Assembly (NCBI RefSeq): GCF_007859765.1
Contig: NZ_SIHJ01000004.1
Location: 62,001-126,000 of the forward strand
Direction: 5' to 3'
DNA length: 64,000 bases
Source: Posidoniimonas corsicana
GTDB taxonomy: Bacteria > Planctomycetota > Planctomycetia > Pirellulales > Lacipirellulaceae
The notes under the pieces were generated by a model. It had not been told where the DNA came from. It made no database searches and saw nothing but the letters and a program-made list of their open reading frames with translations. The translations under genes were made by a program, and so were the position numbers. Shown here in pieces: positions 35,905 through 46,500 of this stretch. The first letter of the stretch is position 1. Each line of letters begins with the position of its first letter.

Positions 35905-37913
35905 GAAGACTCTTCGAGGACTTTGCCGGCGGCGAGTACGACCGCCCCAACCAGCGCTGGGTCTGCGGCCTGGCGGACGAGGGCTGCGCCTGCCCCTTTG
36001 GGCCTACGCCCAAGGGCGCCTGCCCCGAGCTGGCCGAGTGCCAGCCCGTCAAGCAGGGCGACCGCTGGCGGTGCAACCGCCCCGCAACCCGGGGCGGCCC
36101 CTGCGACCTTGACGACCAGCACGGCGCCGGCGACGCCGGGCCCACGCCCGACGGCAAGTGCTGCCGCGTGAACAAGTGCGCGCCCCGCGCGAGCCTCCGC
36201 GTGCACCGGGGCCGCATCGCCTGGGGCGCCGCGCTGCTGGCCGCTGGGCTGCTGGCGATGTTGATCGCCTCGCCGCTGCGGACCGAGGTGCTCGCGCCCG
36301 GGCCGTTGACCCAACCGCACGCCCAATTGCTCGCCCGGGGCGACTGGGCGGGCCGCTGCGCCGCCTGCCACGTCGACCAGGACCGGCCGATGCTGCTCAT
36401 GGCGGTGGGCGCTCTCACCGGCGCCCACGCCGAAGGCCCCTCGCAGTCTGACCTGTGCATGAAGTGCCACGAGCAGCAGATCCCCACCGGCTCGGCCCTG
36501 CTGGCCCACAGCCTGCCAGAGAAGACGCTCGCGTTGGTCAGCGGCCAGGCGGCCGGCGGCCTGACGGTCGAATGCTCGGCCTGCCACCGCGAGCACCACG
36601 GCGCCATGTTCGACCTGACCGCCATCTCCAGCGGCCGCTGCCAGTCGTGCCATCAACAACAGTACGACAGCTTCGCCGGTAGCCACCCCGACTTCGGCGC
36701 CTGGCCGTACGAGCGCCGCACACGGATCGCGTTCGACCACGTCTCGCACCAGTCCAAGCATCACGTCGAATCAAAGCAGGCGTTTGATTGCCGCGCCTGC
36801 CACCTCGAGTCGCCCGACGGCCACACGCTCGTGCTGGCCGACTACCAGGCGGCCTGCGCCTCGTGCCACGACAGCGGCATCGCCGCCAGCAGCGGCGCCG
36901 GCCTGCCGATGGTTTCGTTGCTCTCGCTCGACCTGGACGCGATGGCCGACCACGGCGTCCCGGTCGACAACTGGCCGGAGCAAGCCACCGGCGACTTCGA
37001 CGGCGACCTGCCCGCCGCGCTCAAGCTGCTGCTGGCCGACAACCCTGCCCTCGGGTCGCTGCTCCAGAAGTACGGCCCCGGGTTCAGCTTCTTTGACATC
37101 GACCCGGACTCCGCCGAGGACGTCCGCCACGCCGCGGCGGTAGTCGACGCCATCAAGCAACTCCTCACACGGGTCGACGCCGAAGGCCAGCAGGCGTTGA
37201 TCGACCGCATCGAGACCATCTCCGGCCGCCCGCTGACCGCCGACCAGCGGGTCACGCTGCTCGCGGGCCTGCCGGTCGACCTGGTCGACCGCGCGCGGCG
37301 CGACTGGTTCTCGCAGGCCGCCGAGTCGTCGGGCGCCACGCCCAGCGAAGAGGCGGCCAAGCTGCCCGCCGGCGGCTGGTTCGTCAGCGACCTGGCCCTG
37401 AGCCTGAACTACCGGCCGCAGGGCCACGCGGACCCGCTGCTGACCGGCTGGATCGAGCTTGCCGTTTCCCTGGGCGACGACCACCGGCTCGTACGCGAGG
37501 CGGCGCGGGCCGAGCTCGCCCGGCCCGAATCGCCCGGCCAGTGCCTCACCTGCCACAGCGTCGAACGCAACCCGGCCGGCGGCGTGGTGGTCAACTGGGC
37601 GCCCTACGACGCCTCGCAGCAGCCACGCGGCTTCACCCGCTTCAACCACGGCCCGCACGTGACCGTGAGCGAGCTGTCCGACTGCACCGCGTGCCACCAA
37701 CTCGACGAGTCGGCCAACTCATCGGCGGCGTACGCGTCGAGCAACCCGCAAGACTTCGTCAGCCACTTCCGGCCGATGAGCAAAGCCACCTGCGCTGCGT
37801 GCCACCAGCCCCACGCCGCCGGCGACAACTGCGCGCAGTGCCACAACTATCATGTGGATCCGCTGGCTGGCGGGTTACCTACACTGGCCGAGCCAGCCGT
37901 GGGGCAGCGTTAA
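35901..37913 (+). CDS. Decahaem cytochrome c, membrane-anchored
   Basis: A protein of about 670 residues. A Cys-rich N-terminal cytoplasmic stretch (about ten Cys in the first 95 residues, for example CGLADEGCACPFGP and GKCCRVNKC) precedes a membrane helix (about 103-125). The exported part has ten CxxCH motifs: CAACH, CMKCH, CSACH, CQSCH, CRACH, CASCH, then a haem-free helical segment of about 210 residues, then CLTCH, CTACH, CAACH and CAQCH. The cytoplasmic cysteines are spaced irregularly and may bind a metal or Fe-S cluster. The GTG start overlaps the stop of the membrane protein gene (GTGA). It would collect electrons at the periplasmic side of the inner membrane. Not a known named family to me. 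Confidence 0.82.
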   Translation: MRRLFEDFAGGEYDRPNQRWVCGLADEGCACPFGPTPKGACPELAECQPVKQGDRWRCNRPATRGGPCDLDDQHGAGDAGPTPDGKCCRVNKCAPRASLRVHRGRIAWGAALLAAGLLAMLIASPLRTEVLAPGPLTQPHAQLLARGDWAGRCAACHVDQDRPMLLMAVGALTGAHAEGPSQSDLCMKCHEQQIPTGSALLAHSLPEKTLALVSGQAAGGLTVECSACHREHHGAMFDLTAISSGRCQSCHQQQYDSFAGSHPDFGAWPYERRTRIAFDHVSHQSKHHVESKQAFDCRACHLESPDGHTLVLADYQAACASCHDSGIAASSGAGLPMVSLLSLDLDAMADHGVPVDNWPEQATGDFDGDLPAALKLLLADNPALGSLLQKYGPGFSFFDIDPDSAEDVRHAAAVVDAIKQLLTRVDAEGQQALIDRIETISGRPLTADQRVTLLAGLPVDLVDRARRDWFSQAAESSGATPSEEAAKLPAGGWFVSDLALSLNYRPQGHADPLLTGWIELAVSLGDDHRLVREAARAELARPESPGQCLTCHSVERNPAGGVVVNWAPYDASQQPRGFTRFNHGPHVTVSELSDCTACHQLDESANSSAAYASSNPQDFVSHFRPMSKATCAACHQPHAAGDNCAQCHNYHVDPLAGGLPTLAEPAVGQR

Positions 37914-37970
37914 GCACTGCTCTACCCACTCAGCAACTGGCGACGGAAGCCGCTAGGTTACGCGCCGGAA

Positions 37971-38052
37971 GTAGGTCGGTACGTGTTCCAACGCAATTTC
38001 TGCGTTTGGGATTTGACGTGTCGGAACGGCGCTGTCGCTTGTTCCGGCCTAC
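37971..38052. repeat. Family A repeat, overlaps the stop of the membrane protein gene
   Basis: Left end GTAGGTCGGTACGTGTTCC and right end TCGCTTGTTCCGGCCTAC form an imperfect palindrome of 82 bp with a T-rich centre. The terminal G of the minus-strand TAG stop (38052-38054) is the first base of GTAGGCC. It lies between the convergent ends of the redox cluster and the tandem membrane protein genes, where a bidirectional terminator would be useful. Confidence 0.8.
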
Positions 38053-39842
38053 TATTGTTCACTATTTTCATTTTCATCCGGTTCGACGGGTACAAGCGGC
38101 GGTTCGTTGTAGGTTGGGTAGAGCCCGTCGAGGGTTGCATCTCCCGATTGACTAGGAACGTATAAGTTATCGGTGGGGGAAACCCCACCGTCGTCTATTT
38201 GATCAATCCAGACGCTGTAGACCGAGTACTCGTCGCCGTTCTTGCGGTACCGGACTGGCGTTAGATCGGCCGCGAACGGATCAAGGGGGACGAACGGTAG
38301 GATCTCAGGTGTGAGGTCCGAGAGTAGACTCGGGAACTCACCGTGCTTGCTGCGGTAGATCCCGAGGGCAATCTCAACCTGAAGCAGTCGGAGGCCAACT
38401 AGGTAGTGCGCGACTAGATACGAATACCCTATCTCAGTTGAGGTTCCTCCACCACTACTCCAATCACATAGGATCTGTGTTAGGTGTCCTTCCCAGCCTA
38501 GGGCGTGCTGCGTCCATACCAGCTCTCGGGCAAGGAAGGCAGCGTCCCCCTCGTAATCGGAGTCGAGCCCTCTCAGATGAGCCAGCAGGCGCAACGCTTC
38601 CCCTTTCGGGTAGTTTGGGTGACACCGATAGATGGCGCTAATGGCGATGCCGCCTATTGAGGCGCCCACTTGGCTATCAACGATCAAGCCGTTTTTCATG
38701 GTGCTGTTGGCCAAATCGAGCATGTCGGAGTAGATCTTGATTGCCCGGCTTCCGTCGTTCTCGCGCTCCGCAAGGTAGCCCAGCGACCGCAGACCCCGCG
38801 AGAGGGAACGCACCTTGCGACGGAAGCTGGGATCGAGGTCTGCTTGGGTGTATGTAAGTGACCGGCAGCAACCTCTCTGAATCGATTCACGCAACGCATC
38901 GTAGGCGGGTTGCACTTCGGCCGCGGCTGACTCTAGTTGCGCCAGGGTGATGGACCCATCGTATAACGCATCGTCGAACGTGGGAGTGTCTACTATTGGC
39001 GAGTTGGGCCAACGCGCAAGCACCCCATTCAATCGTGCGGCACCTTGTCGCTGCTCCTGCGTGGCTGGGAGAATAGGATCGGGGTGCATGAGCTTAGTTA
39101 GCACTAGCAGAGGAAGAACCGCCAACGCCGCTATCGCAGTCGCGGCCGACATGACGCACAAACGCGGTCGATTTAGTAGGCGCCGAGATAGCCTTGAGGC
39201 GCCAAAGGCTGAAAGTGTCGCCAAGACGCCTATGGCGGCCCAAGTGGGCTGCACGCGCATTCTGTTGGCTATCATTGCGGCGCGACTGACCATGTCGCTG
39301 AGCGTTCTAGTGGCCCAGTAAATCGCTTCCAACAGGGCTGGGAAGATTGGTTCGTAAAGGACGAGTGGAACCGAGGCCGCTGCGACAAGCAGTATCGCTG
39401 CAGCCAATCGCCGCAACAGCTTGGAGTCTCTTGCTCCCGCCCAGAGTCCGGCCAACATCCAAATTGCGGCACTGATTCCAACAATCGCAGCGTTGCTTAG
39501 ACGAGCCAGGTCGAGCGCCGACAACCGCACTGCCGCCGCCGTCAGTACAGCCAGCGGAACCACCGCCAGCAATGCGTCCTGCAACGCAAACCGTGTCCCG
39601 TTTCCCTCAGCAGACTCACGCCGCCGCCAACGCCACGTCTGGACGCCGAACGCGACCACCAGCCCCTGCAGCACGAAGGCGACGAACATTTCGTACGCCG
39701 GGATCAAGAGCGGCAGCGAGGCGATGCACAAAAACAGTAGTGTCCGCACAAACCAATGTCTGCGGGAGGTAGCAGCCCAGGCGGCAAGCAGACCAACCGA
39801 GGTCAGGGTAGTAAAGAGTAGTAATGCAGGTGTGAGGATCAT
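38052..39842 (-). CDS. Membrane protein with pseudopilin-like C-terminal motif, paralogue 1
   Basis: A 596-residue protein. Its N-terminal 260 residues form about six to seven hydrophobic helices starting with LLLFTTLTSVGLLAAWAATS and LLIPAYEMFVAFV. A large soluble helical domain with several Cys follows. Near the end lies a pattern common to GspG-like major pseudopilins and related planctomycete proteins: LLQVEIALGIYRSKHGEFP, then LDPFAADLTPVRYRKNGD and YSVYSVW. The neighbour at 39839 has the same architecture and clear sequence similarity, so these are tandem duplicates. The ATG overlaps the neighbour's stop (ATGA). GC is lower than in flanking genes. Function is unknown. Confidence 0.75.
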   Translation of the reverse strand: MILTPALLLFTTLTSVGLLAAWAATSRRHWFVRTLLFLCIASLPLLIPAYEMFVAFVLQGLVVAFGVQTWRWRRRESAEGNGTRFALQDALLAVVPLAVLTAAAVRLSALDLARLSNAAIVGISAAIWMLAGLWAGARDSKLLRRLAAAILLVAAASVPLVLYEPIFPALLEAIYWATRTLSDMVSRAAMIANRMRVQPTWAAIGVLATLSAFGASRLSRRLLNRPRLCVMSAATAIAALAVLPLLVLTKLMHPDPILPATQEQRQGAARLNGVLARWPNSPIVDTPTFDDALYDGSITLAQLESAAAEVQPAYDALRESIQRGCCRSLTYTQADLDPSFRRKVRSLSRGLRSLGYLAERENDGSRAIKIYSDMLDLANSTMKNGLIVDSQVGASIGGIAISAIYRCHPNYPKGEALRLLAHLRGLDSDYEGDAAFLARELVWTQHALGWEGHLTQILCDWSSGGGTSTEIGYSYLVAHYLVGLRLLQVEIALGIYRSKHGEFPSLLSDLTPEILPFVPLDPFAADLTPVRYRKNGDEYSVYSVWIDQIDDGGVSPTDNLYVPSQSGDATLDGLYPTYNEPPLVPVEPDENENSEQ

Positions 39843-41626
39843 TCGGAAGAGTTCGGATCATCCTGGCGGTAAGATTGGGCTCCGTACAGCGCTTCCAAGC
39901 TCAAATCGCCGCGCAGCTCAGGATTCCACGAGACCGCGCCGTTCGCCTCGCGGGGAGGGGCGCCTTGGTCGTCTTGGCCGTCGGCCCACACGCTGTAGAG
40001 TTGGTAGCTGTTGGCATCGCGGTGGTAGCGGAACGGCCCGCCATCGGGCGCGAACGGGTCGGTCGGGAGGGTTTCGAGGATGCCGGGAGTAAGCGCCTTG
40101 AGCTCGCTGGGCCATTCGCCGTGCTGATCGTGGTAGCTCAGCAGCGCGTACTGGATCTGCAGCAGACGAAGCGAGGCAAGGAACTGCTGGTACGACAGAC
40201 GCGAGGACTCGTACGCGGGGCGTTGCAGCTCCGAGTTGATGCCGAGGACGTTGAGTAGTCGGGTCGTCCAGCCACCGACCCGCTGTGACCAGACTTGCTC
40301 CCTCAGCGTAATGTTGTGCAGATCATCAGCACGCTGTTCTGCGGCTTTGATCGCCTCGATTAGGTTCGGATACGCATCCGGCGGGGTTGCGTCACGCACT
40401 GAGTACAAACCTTCGGCGCCTTGGCCTCCGCACGCCGCGGCGACCAGGGCGTCTACAAGTAGCCCACCCTGACTCAGGCTGGCCCCGTACTGTGCGAGAG
40501 CTGCAAATCGAAACGCATCAGCATCAGTGCCCGACTCATCACCGGGAGTGTGAGATCTTGCGCTAGCGTAGAGGGATCGGGCCAGCGAGCGATAGCCATT
40601 TAACTGCTCCAGGTGCTGCTCAATATTGGAGTTGGTGGGATCTTCTTGGAACGACAACTCGCGCTGCACGCCCTTGGCAAGCCCCGTTTCAACGATTCGG
40701 TAAAGCTGCTCCTGCCGCTCTACCATCGCGTCGATCTCTTCTTGTGAGGCGATGCCAGACTCCGCGTCGGACGCGGCCGCGTCAAGCGGGGCGTTCAGCA
40801 ACGCTACGGCACGGTTATAGTCTTCGATTCCGTTGGGATTCGGCGCCGATTGCTGAGGGATGGCAGGTGGGTTGGCCAACAGGAAGAGCGCCATGACCGG
40901 CGCGGCGATCACAACGACGCCAAGCATCGCGTAGACGCTGATGATTGCTACGCGCATCGGTCGTTCACCCTGCCACGGCGGCGCCGCCCAGGCGAGGCAC
41001 CCCGCCAGCAGCACGCACGCGACCGCGACGCCCGGCCAGTGGAGACTCGCGACCAAGTCCTGACGGTCCCACGGCAGCAGCGACTCGGCGGGCCAGCCAA
41101 TCTGATAGGCCAGGGAGGTGAGCAATTGTCCCCAACCCGACGCCACCAGGACTGCAGCCACGCCGGCAAACGCGGCCAGCACGCTGCGTGCCCAACGATT
41201 CCAGGGAACCGCGGCGGCCAGCCACAGCCCCACCAAAATCACCAACCCGCTGAAACAACCAGAGAGCAGCATGCCGAACCACCGGTCGGCGCCGAGCGGC
41301 GGCATCTGCACAACTACCGCACACACCGCCGCGACCGGGATCACCGCCAGCAGCAGGTCGCGCGTGGCGAATTGCGACGGACGCCGCTCGCCCGCGGCGC
41401 GGCGCCTCAGCCACTTCCAAACCAGAACGCCAGCCACGACCGTTCCCATGAGCGCCATCGCCGCGATTGACAGCTCATACGCAGGGATGAGCAGCGGCAG
41501 CGCGGCGACCCCCAGGCAGAGCATCGCCCGCACGAACCAGTGCCAACGGGACGTGGCGGCCCACGCGGCGATCAATCCGACGGTGGTGACGGTGGTGAGG
41601 AGCAGCAGCAGTGGAGGGAGGAGCAT
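39839..41626 (-). CDS. Membrane protein with pseudopilin-like C-terminal motif, paralogue 2
   Basis: A 595-residue paralogue of the neighbouring protein: LLLLTTVTTVGLIAAWAATS at the N-terminus, then LLIPAYELSIAAMAL, six to seven membrane helices to about residue 260, a helical soluble domain, and the end LLQIQYALLSYHDQHGEWP with TDPFAPDGGPFRYHRD and YQLYSVW. The soluble domain is the more diverged part, which suggests different ligands or partners. The C-terminal motif corresponds to the end of the long helix and beta sheet of pseudopilins, but the type IV prepilin cleavage motif is absent at the N-terminus. Its stop overlaps the start of paralogue 1, so they are translated together. Confidence 0.75.
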   Translation of the reverse strand: MLLPPLLLLLTTVTTVGLIAAWAATSRWHWFVRAMLCLGVAALPLLIPAYELSIAAMALMGTVVAGVLVWKWLRRRAAGERRPSQFATRDLLLAVIPVAAVCAVVVQMPPLGADRWFGMLLSGCFSGLVILVGLWLAAAVPWNRWARSVLAAFAGVAAVLVASGWGQLLTSLAYQIGWPAESLLPWDRQDLVASLHWPGVAVACVLLAGCLAWAAPPWQGERPMRVAIISVYAMLGVVVIAAPVMALFLLANPPAIPQQSAPNPNGIEDYNRAVALLNAPLDAAASDAESGIASQEEIDAMVERQEQLYRIVETGLAKGVQRELSFQEDPTNSNIEQHLEQLNGYRSLARSLYASARSHTPGDESGTDADAFRFAALAQYGASLSQGGLLVDALVAAACGGQGAEGLYSVRDATPPDAYPNLIEAIKAAEQRADDLHNITLREQVWSQRVGGWTTRLLNVLGINSELQRPAYESSRLSYQQFLASLRLLQIQYALLSYHDQHGEWPSELKALTPGILETLPTDPFAPDGGPFRYHRDANSYQLYSVWADGQDDQGAPPREANGAVSWNPELRGDLSLEALYGAQSYRQDDPNSSE

Positions 41627-41841
41627 CCGGCCGATTGTAGATGATGCGGAGGTAGGGCGTCGGTCAGCGCACGCCGGAACATGGCAGCCGGTTGGCTTGG
41701 CGGTTGTTCGCTCGCGCGGCTCGAGGATTGGACGAAATCTCTCACGGCCTGCACATCCTGTGTCTCTCCCTCCTACGGGGGAGAGAGCGGCACGCTCCGC
41801 TGTGCGGATTGCCTTGCCAAGAAGAGGCTAAGTAGGGACGC

Positions 41842-43455
41842 TTAGAATTTCCACCGCAGTTCGCCGCGTACGCCTGAGATGTCGCGCGAGTTCTCCAGCC
41901 AGCCGTGCATCGCGTCGCAGCGGATAAGGTACGCGTTGGTGATCGGCAGCTGCCAGCGGAGGCCCAGGCCGTACTGCGGGCCGGGTGCGTTGCGTGTTGC
42001 TTTGTCGCCGAAGGTGTGCAGCGCGGCGGCCTCGACGATCAGCTGCTGGTCGAAGTTGGGCGCGCCCAGCAGGTCCAGGCCGATCGACCCGCCCACCGTG
42101 TTGTTGCCGGTCGCGTCGAGCGTGGGGTAGCCGGTGAGCGCGTCGCTCTGGAACAGGATGCCCGTGTTGAACAGCACGCCGCCGGCCGCGGCCGCGCGGG
42201 CGGCCGGCTGGGGACTGCCGATGCCGGCGAACAGGTTGACGTAGGGGATAACGTAGTACGGGTTCTCGGTGATCAGCGAGTTCTCCATCAGCAGCAGTAC
42301 GCCGTCGGCGGTGCGCTGGTCGCGGGGGCCGCTCTGGCCCGTGTTGATGATGGCCCGCACGGAGTTGGAAACCCGCCCGAGGTACCGCCGGGTGTAGGAG
42401 AGCCCGAGGTTGTGGTAGTCGCGTCCGACGTCCTCGTCGTCCGCCGCGTACGCGTAGCCGACCTCGAAGTACCCGCCGCGGGCCTCGATGAATGTGGTGG
42501 CGCCGAACAGCGAGCCGGTGTGCAGCGAGTTGGCGAACGCGTCGGTCGACACCTGGTCGAACGCGGCGAAGAAGGTGATGTCGTAGTTCGACCAGTCGAG
42601 CCACGGGTTGTTGCGGGCCGGCAGCGTGACCGCGGCGCCCCAGAACGCGTCGAGCATCCAGGTGCCGTTCTGGAACAGCATCGGGATCAGCCCGACCGTT
42701 ACCGGCATATCAAACGGCGCGTAGGTGTGTTCCCAGCCGCCCAGCATCTGGCCGAGGTCGCCCTCGAAGAACAGCGTGTCGGTGTCGGCGCTCCAGAAGT
42801 CGATCTCATTCTTGAAGTCGCCGTTCTCGATGCGGGTGAAGTTGTTGCCGTCCTGCAGGGGGCCGCTGAACGCGTGGAACCGCTCGGTCGACGTGATCCA
42901 GTAGTCGAGCTCCAGGTTGAGCCGCGCGGCGAGCACGTCCGCCTGCCGGTTGACGTCCTGGTTCACGGCGGCGCCGATGCGGTAGTCGCCGTACACGTAG
43001 AACTTCTGCTGAACCGGGTTGGTGGGCCCGCACCAGGTTTCCGTCTTGGGGATCGGCCCAAGGTCATAGAAAGGCAGCCCCCACTCCACCAGCGGCCGCT
43101 GCACCGGCACGTTGTACCGCCCGGCGTACACGTCGAGGGCGGCGCACGGGTCGTACTCGTCGCACCAGTAGGCGGGGTCCGGGCTGAAGTCGCACCCGCC
43201 CGGCAGCGTGGGGCAGGAGCGGCGGTCAACGGCGCGCTCCTCCACCGGGGGCAGGCAGCGGACCGACGCGGGCGGGGGCGGCAGAAAACCGTATCGGCCG
43301 ACGCTCGGCTTGAAGTACGACTGCGCCTCGGTTGTCGGGCAGGTCGGCGCGCACTGGAAGTTCGCCCCCGGCGCCACGGCGCACGCCGGTTGGGCCGCGA
43401 CCGCAAGGATCGCGAGCGAGCAGACGATTCGGCGGGTGGCGGGGCTGGGGTTCAA
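41842..43455 (-). CDS. Outer-membrane beta-barrel protein next to pentahaem cytochrome
   Basis: A protein of about 537 residues with a signal peptide (RRIVCSLAILAVAAQPACA). A Cys/Pro-rich spacer follows (about residues 30-140, with patterns such as CDEYDPCAALDVYAG). The last 400 residues alternate hydrophobic and polar residues with frequent aromatic girdles (YVYGDYRIGAAV, ITFFAAFDQV, YFEVGYAYAADDEDVG), and the protein ends in aromatic Phe (LRWKF), all typical of an outer-membrane barrel. No ATG exists in the N-terminal region; a TTG at 43455 gives the cleanest signal peptide, while an earlier TTG (43485) is in repeat DNA. The adjacent cytochrome gene suggests a shared role in transport or extracellular electron transfer. 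Confidence 0.75.
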   Translation of the reverse strand: MNPSPATRRIVCSLAILAVAAQPACAVAPGANFQCAPTCPTTEAQSYFKPSVGRYGFLPPPPASVRCLPPVEERAVDRRSCPTLPGGCDFSPDPAYWCDEYDPCAALDVYAGRYNVPVQRPLVEWGLPFYDLGPIPKTETWCGPTNPVQQKFYVYGDYRIGAAVNQDVNRQADVLAARLNLELDYWITSTERFHAFSGPLQDGNNFTRIENGDFKNEIDFWSADTDTLFFEGDLGQMLGGWEHTYAPFDMPVTVGLIPMLFQNGTWMLDAFWGAAVTLPARNNPWLDWSNYDITFFAAFDQVSTDAFANSLHTGSLFGATTFIEARGGYFEVGYAYAADDEDVGRDYHNLGLSYTRRYLGRVSNSVRAIINTGQSGPRDQRTADGVLLLMENSLITENPYYVIPYVNLFAGIGSPQPAARAAAAGGVLFNTGILFQSDALTGYPTLDATGNNTVGGSIGLDLLGAPNFDQQLIVEAAALHTFGDKATRNAPGPQYGLGLRWQLPITNAYLIRCDAMHGWLENSRDISGVRGELRWKF

Positions 43456-43577
43456 ACTGAGTCGCGCGGGTTCCCCTCCGCTCAAGGGGGAGGGGGAAGT
43501 GTTCTGTTAGTTGGCGTGTGCTTCTATCGGTGGCTTCTTGCTCTAGACTCTGGATTCTTCCAACTTCCAACCGCCAA

Positions 43578-46500
43578 CTACTCCACCCAAAACTCCACCG
43601 ACCGTTCGTGCATGTTGAGGATCCCCTCGTTCATCATGCGGACCATCTCGTCGGTGGCGTCGCAGAATCGCATGAACCAGATCGGCTCGATGCGGTTCCG
43701 CAGCCGGAACGATAGGCGGTACTTGCCGGGCGCCTGGATCAGCTCTTTGGGGATCTTGTAGTGCACCCGCTTCGTGCCCAGCGGCGCAATCGAGCGGCTC
43801 TCCATCCGGATGAACGGCGGGTGGTTGGTGGTGGTGATCGGGATGGCGCCCGGGCGGAGGAACGGCAGCTGGTCGATGTCGACGTTGACCGGCAGCGGCA
43901 TCTCGCGGTCGGTCCCCGTGGCGCCGGTGATCAGGAACATGGTCTGCAGGTTGAACAGCTGGTGGTCGAACGGCGCCCTGCCGAGCTGCACGTCCCGCGA
44001 GTGGATATCGCAGAGGTCGCCGTCGGAGTCGGTGTAGCCCGACTCCCACAGCCGGCAGCCGTTGGGGCCGATCAGCACCACGTTGGCCCACAGCTGCGGC
44101 TGGGCGCCGAGCGACGCGGTCAGCACGTTGTGCCCCTCGTTCAGGTTCGTGACGTCGTAGAACAGCCGCACCGGCGCCCCGCGGCGGGGCTTGTGCTGGA
44201 AGAACGGGCCGGCCACGTGCATGTGGTCGGACATGATCGCGCGGCGTTTCTCGTTCTTCTTCTCGAGCGCCTCGAGGTTGTCGTCGATGACCTCGCGGGC
44301 GTCGTAGCGGTCGTCGGCCTCCTGCCACTCCTGCGGGAACTGGGCGACCAGCTTGCCGTCGTCGAGCGCCTCCTCAAACTCGTCAGTGCCCCAGCCCGCC
44401 CGCCAGTTGAACCGCAGCCACTCCTGCATGCTCCACCGCTTGGCGTCCTTGTTGTGGGGGAACACGCCCGGGTGGCTGATCGAGTAGTTGGGCCCGTAGA
44501 ACATGTGGTTGGCGTGCTTGCGCTGCTTGTTGACGCTCTTGCCGCCCACCTCGGCGATGCTGCAGATCTCGTAGCCGGACGCCTCGCCCGGCTTGAGGCC
44601 CATGTGGCAGTCCTGGCACGTGACGCCCTTCTTGCACGCGGGCGACTGGCGGTACTGCTCCCACACCACCTCGAGCTTGATGCCCGGGTGCACCGCCACC
44701 TGGTGGCAGCTGGTGCAGAACTCGGCCTTGCTGAGCTGGTCGAAGTACCGGCCTTCAAGATGGATCGGCTGGCCAGCGCCCTTCTGGTCGGGCGAGGTCT
44801 TGACCTTGAAGTGCTCCGGCCGAGACAACGCCTCGGCGACCCCGCCGCCGCCGATGCCGCCGTAGATGGGCGAGTAGATGTCGCCCGGCACGATCCGCCG
44901 CTCGCCGTTGGCCTTGGTGTACCGCTCGTTGATGCGGTGGCAGGCGATGCAGGTCACCCCCTCGCGGGCGACCTCCGGCATCTCCCACAGCGGCGTCGCG
45001 CGGTTCTCGCCCAGGCTGGTCGCGACCGGCGAGTGGCAGCGGTAGCAGAAGTAGCCCACCGTGCCCTGGCTGAGGTTGGTGATCTTCTGCTCGAACTTCT
45101 GGAACATCGGCGACACGAACGCGTACGCGTGGCTCGACACCCGCCACTCGTCGTACAGCTTCTTGTGGCACTCGCCGCACTGCTGGGCCGAGGGGTAGCA
45201 GTTCTTGGCGAATAAGTCGCGGTGCGCCTCGATGGAGCTGAGCTGGCTGTCGGTCGATGGCTTCCCCTGCTGTGAGGGGACCGAGTGCGGCGCGCCGTGG
45301 GTGTGCGCATCGGCTGCTGGCATTGAACGGTTCGGCTGGGCGGCCGGGGCGCCAAAGATCGGCTCCGGCGTGATCGGGCGGCGGGTCTCAACCGGCGTGG
45401 GCGCCGCAATCGATTCTGGACCGGCGTTCACGTGCGGCGGCTCGGCCGCGCGCTCGACCTCTGGCTGAGCTGGCGGCGTCGGCGGCTGCTCGTACCGCGG
45501 CTCTGGCTCTTCTGGCGTTGGCGCCACGCCTGGCGCCGAGAACAACGGCGCGGTCGGTGTTGCAGGAGTTGAGGGCGCCGGATTGTCGGCCGGCAGCGGC
45601 ACAACCACCGGCGCCGCATCGGATGGCGAGCCGGGCTCGCTCTCTAACCCGAGCGACGGTCCTTCCACCACGTTGGGGGTCCACGGCTGCTGCTCGTCAG
45701 CGCTGTTCGCCGCCGGCGCCTGCGGTTGGCGAAGCTCGGGCGCCGTCAGGTTGGGCGCGTCGTTGGGTTCCTCGACCCGATCTTCGTGGGCCGGTTCCGC
45801 GTGCTTGATGATCGGGGCTGGGCTCATCACTTCCGGGGCAGCCGCGGGTTCGGCGGGCACGTCGATCGGGTCGGGCCCGTCGAACGAGGGGCCGGCGTCG
45901 ACAGGATCGGGCTCGACGGCGGGCGCAGGGGCCGGTATCGGCAGCGGGCGGACCGGCGCGGGGGCGGTCGGCTCGGTTGACTGCTCAGGCGGCGCCGGCG
46001 CGGCGGGCGGCTCTTCCGCGGGTTCCCTGGCCGGGGCCGCGGGCGCCGGTTCGCGATCGCTCGACGTGTCCTCGGGCACAAACCAAGAGTCGGGGTCCAC
46101 CAGCCATTCGCCTGTGCGTTGCGCCACCCGCAGGGGCGGACCGGGCGCCGGCGTCGGGCGCATCGCCACGCGGATCGGCGCGGGGGTTGGTTGGGGCTTC
46201 GGCGGGGCGGGCGTCGGCCGCGTGGGCGGCGGCTCCGTCAGGCCTTCGCGGTCGAACAGCTCCAGCGCGTGCGGGCAGGCGGCGCCGATCATCGCCCGCA
46301 GTTCCGGGTCTGGCGGCAGCCGCCGGACCTGCGGGTCCTCTGCGGCCGCCGGAGCGGCCAGCTGGGCGGCGAGCTCTGCTGCGGGACGAACATCGTTGCT
46401 CGTCGGCGGCGGGGGCGTGACGGCCACGGAGTCCTGCGCGGCCGGCTGCGCCAGATCACGCGTGGCCAGCTGCACCGCCCGAACGCCCACCAGCACAGCG

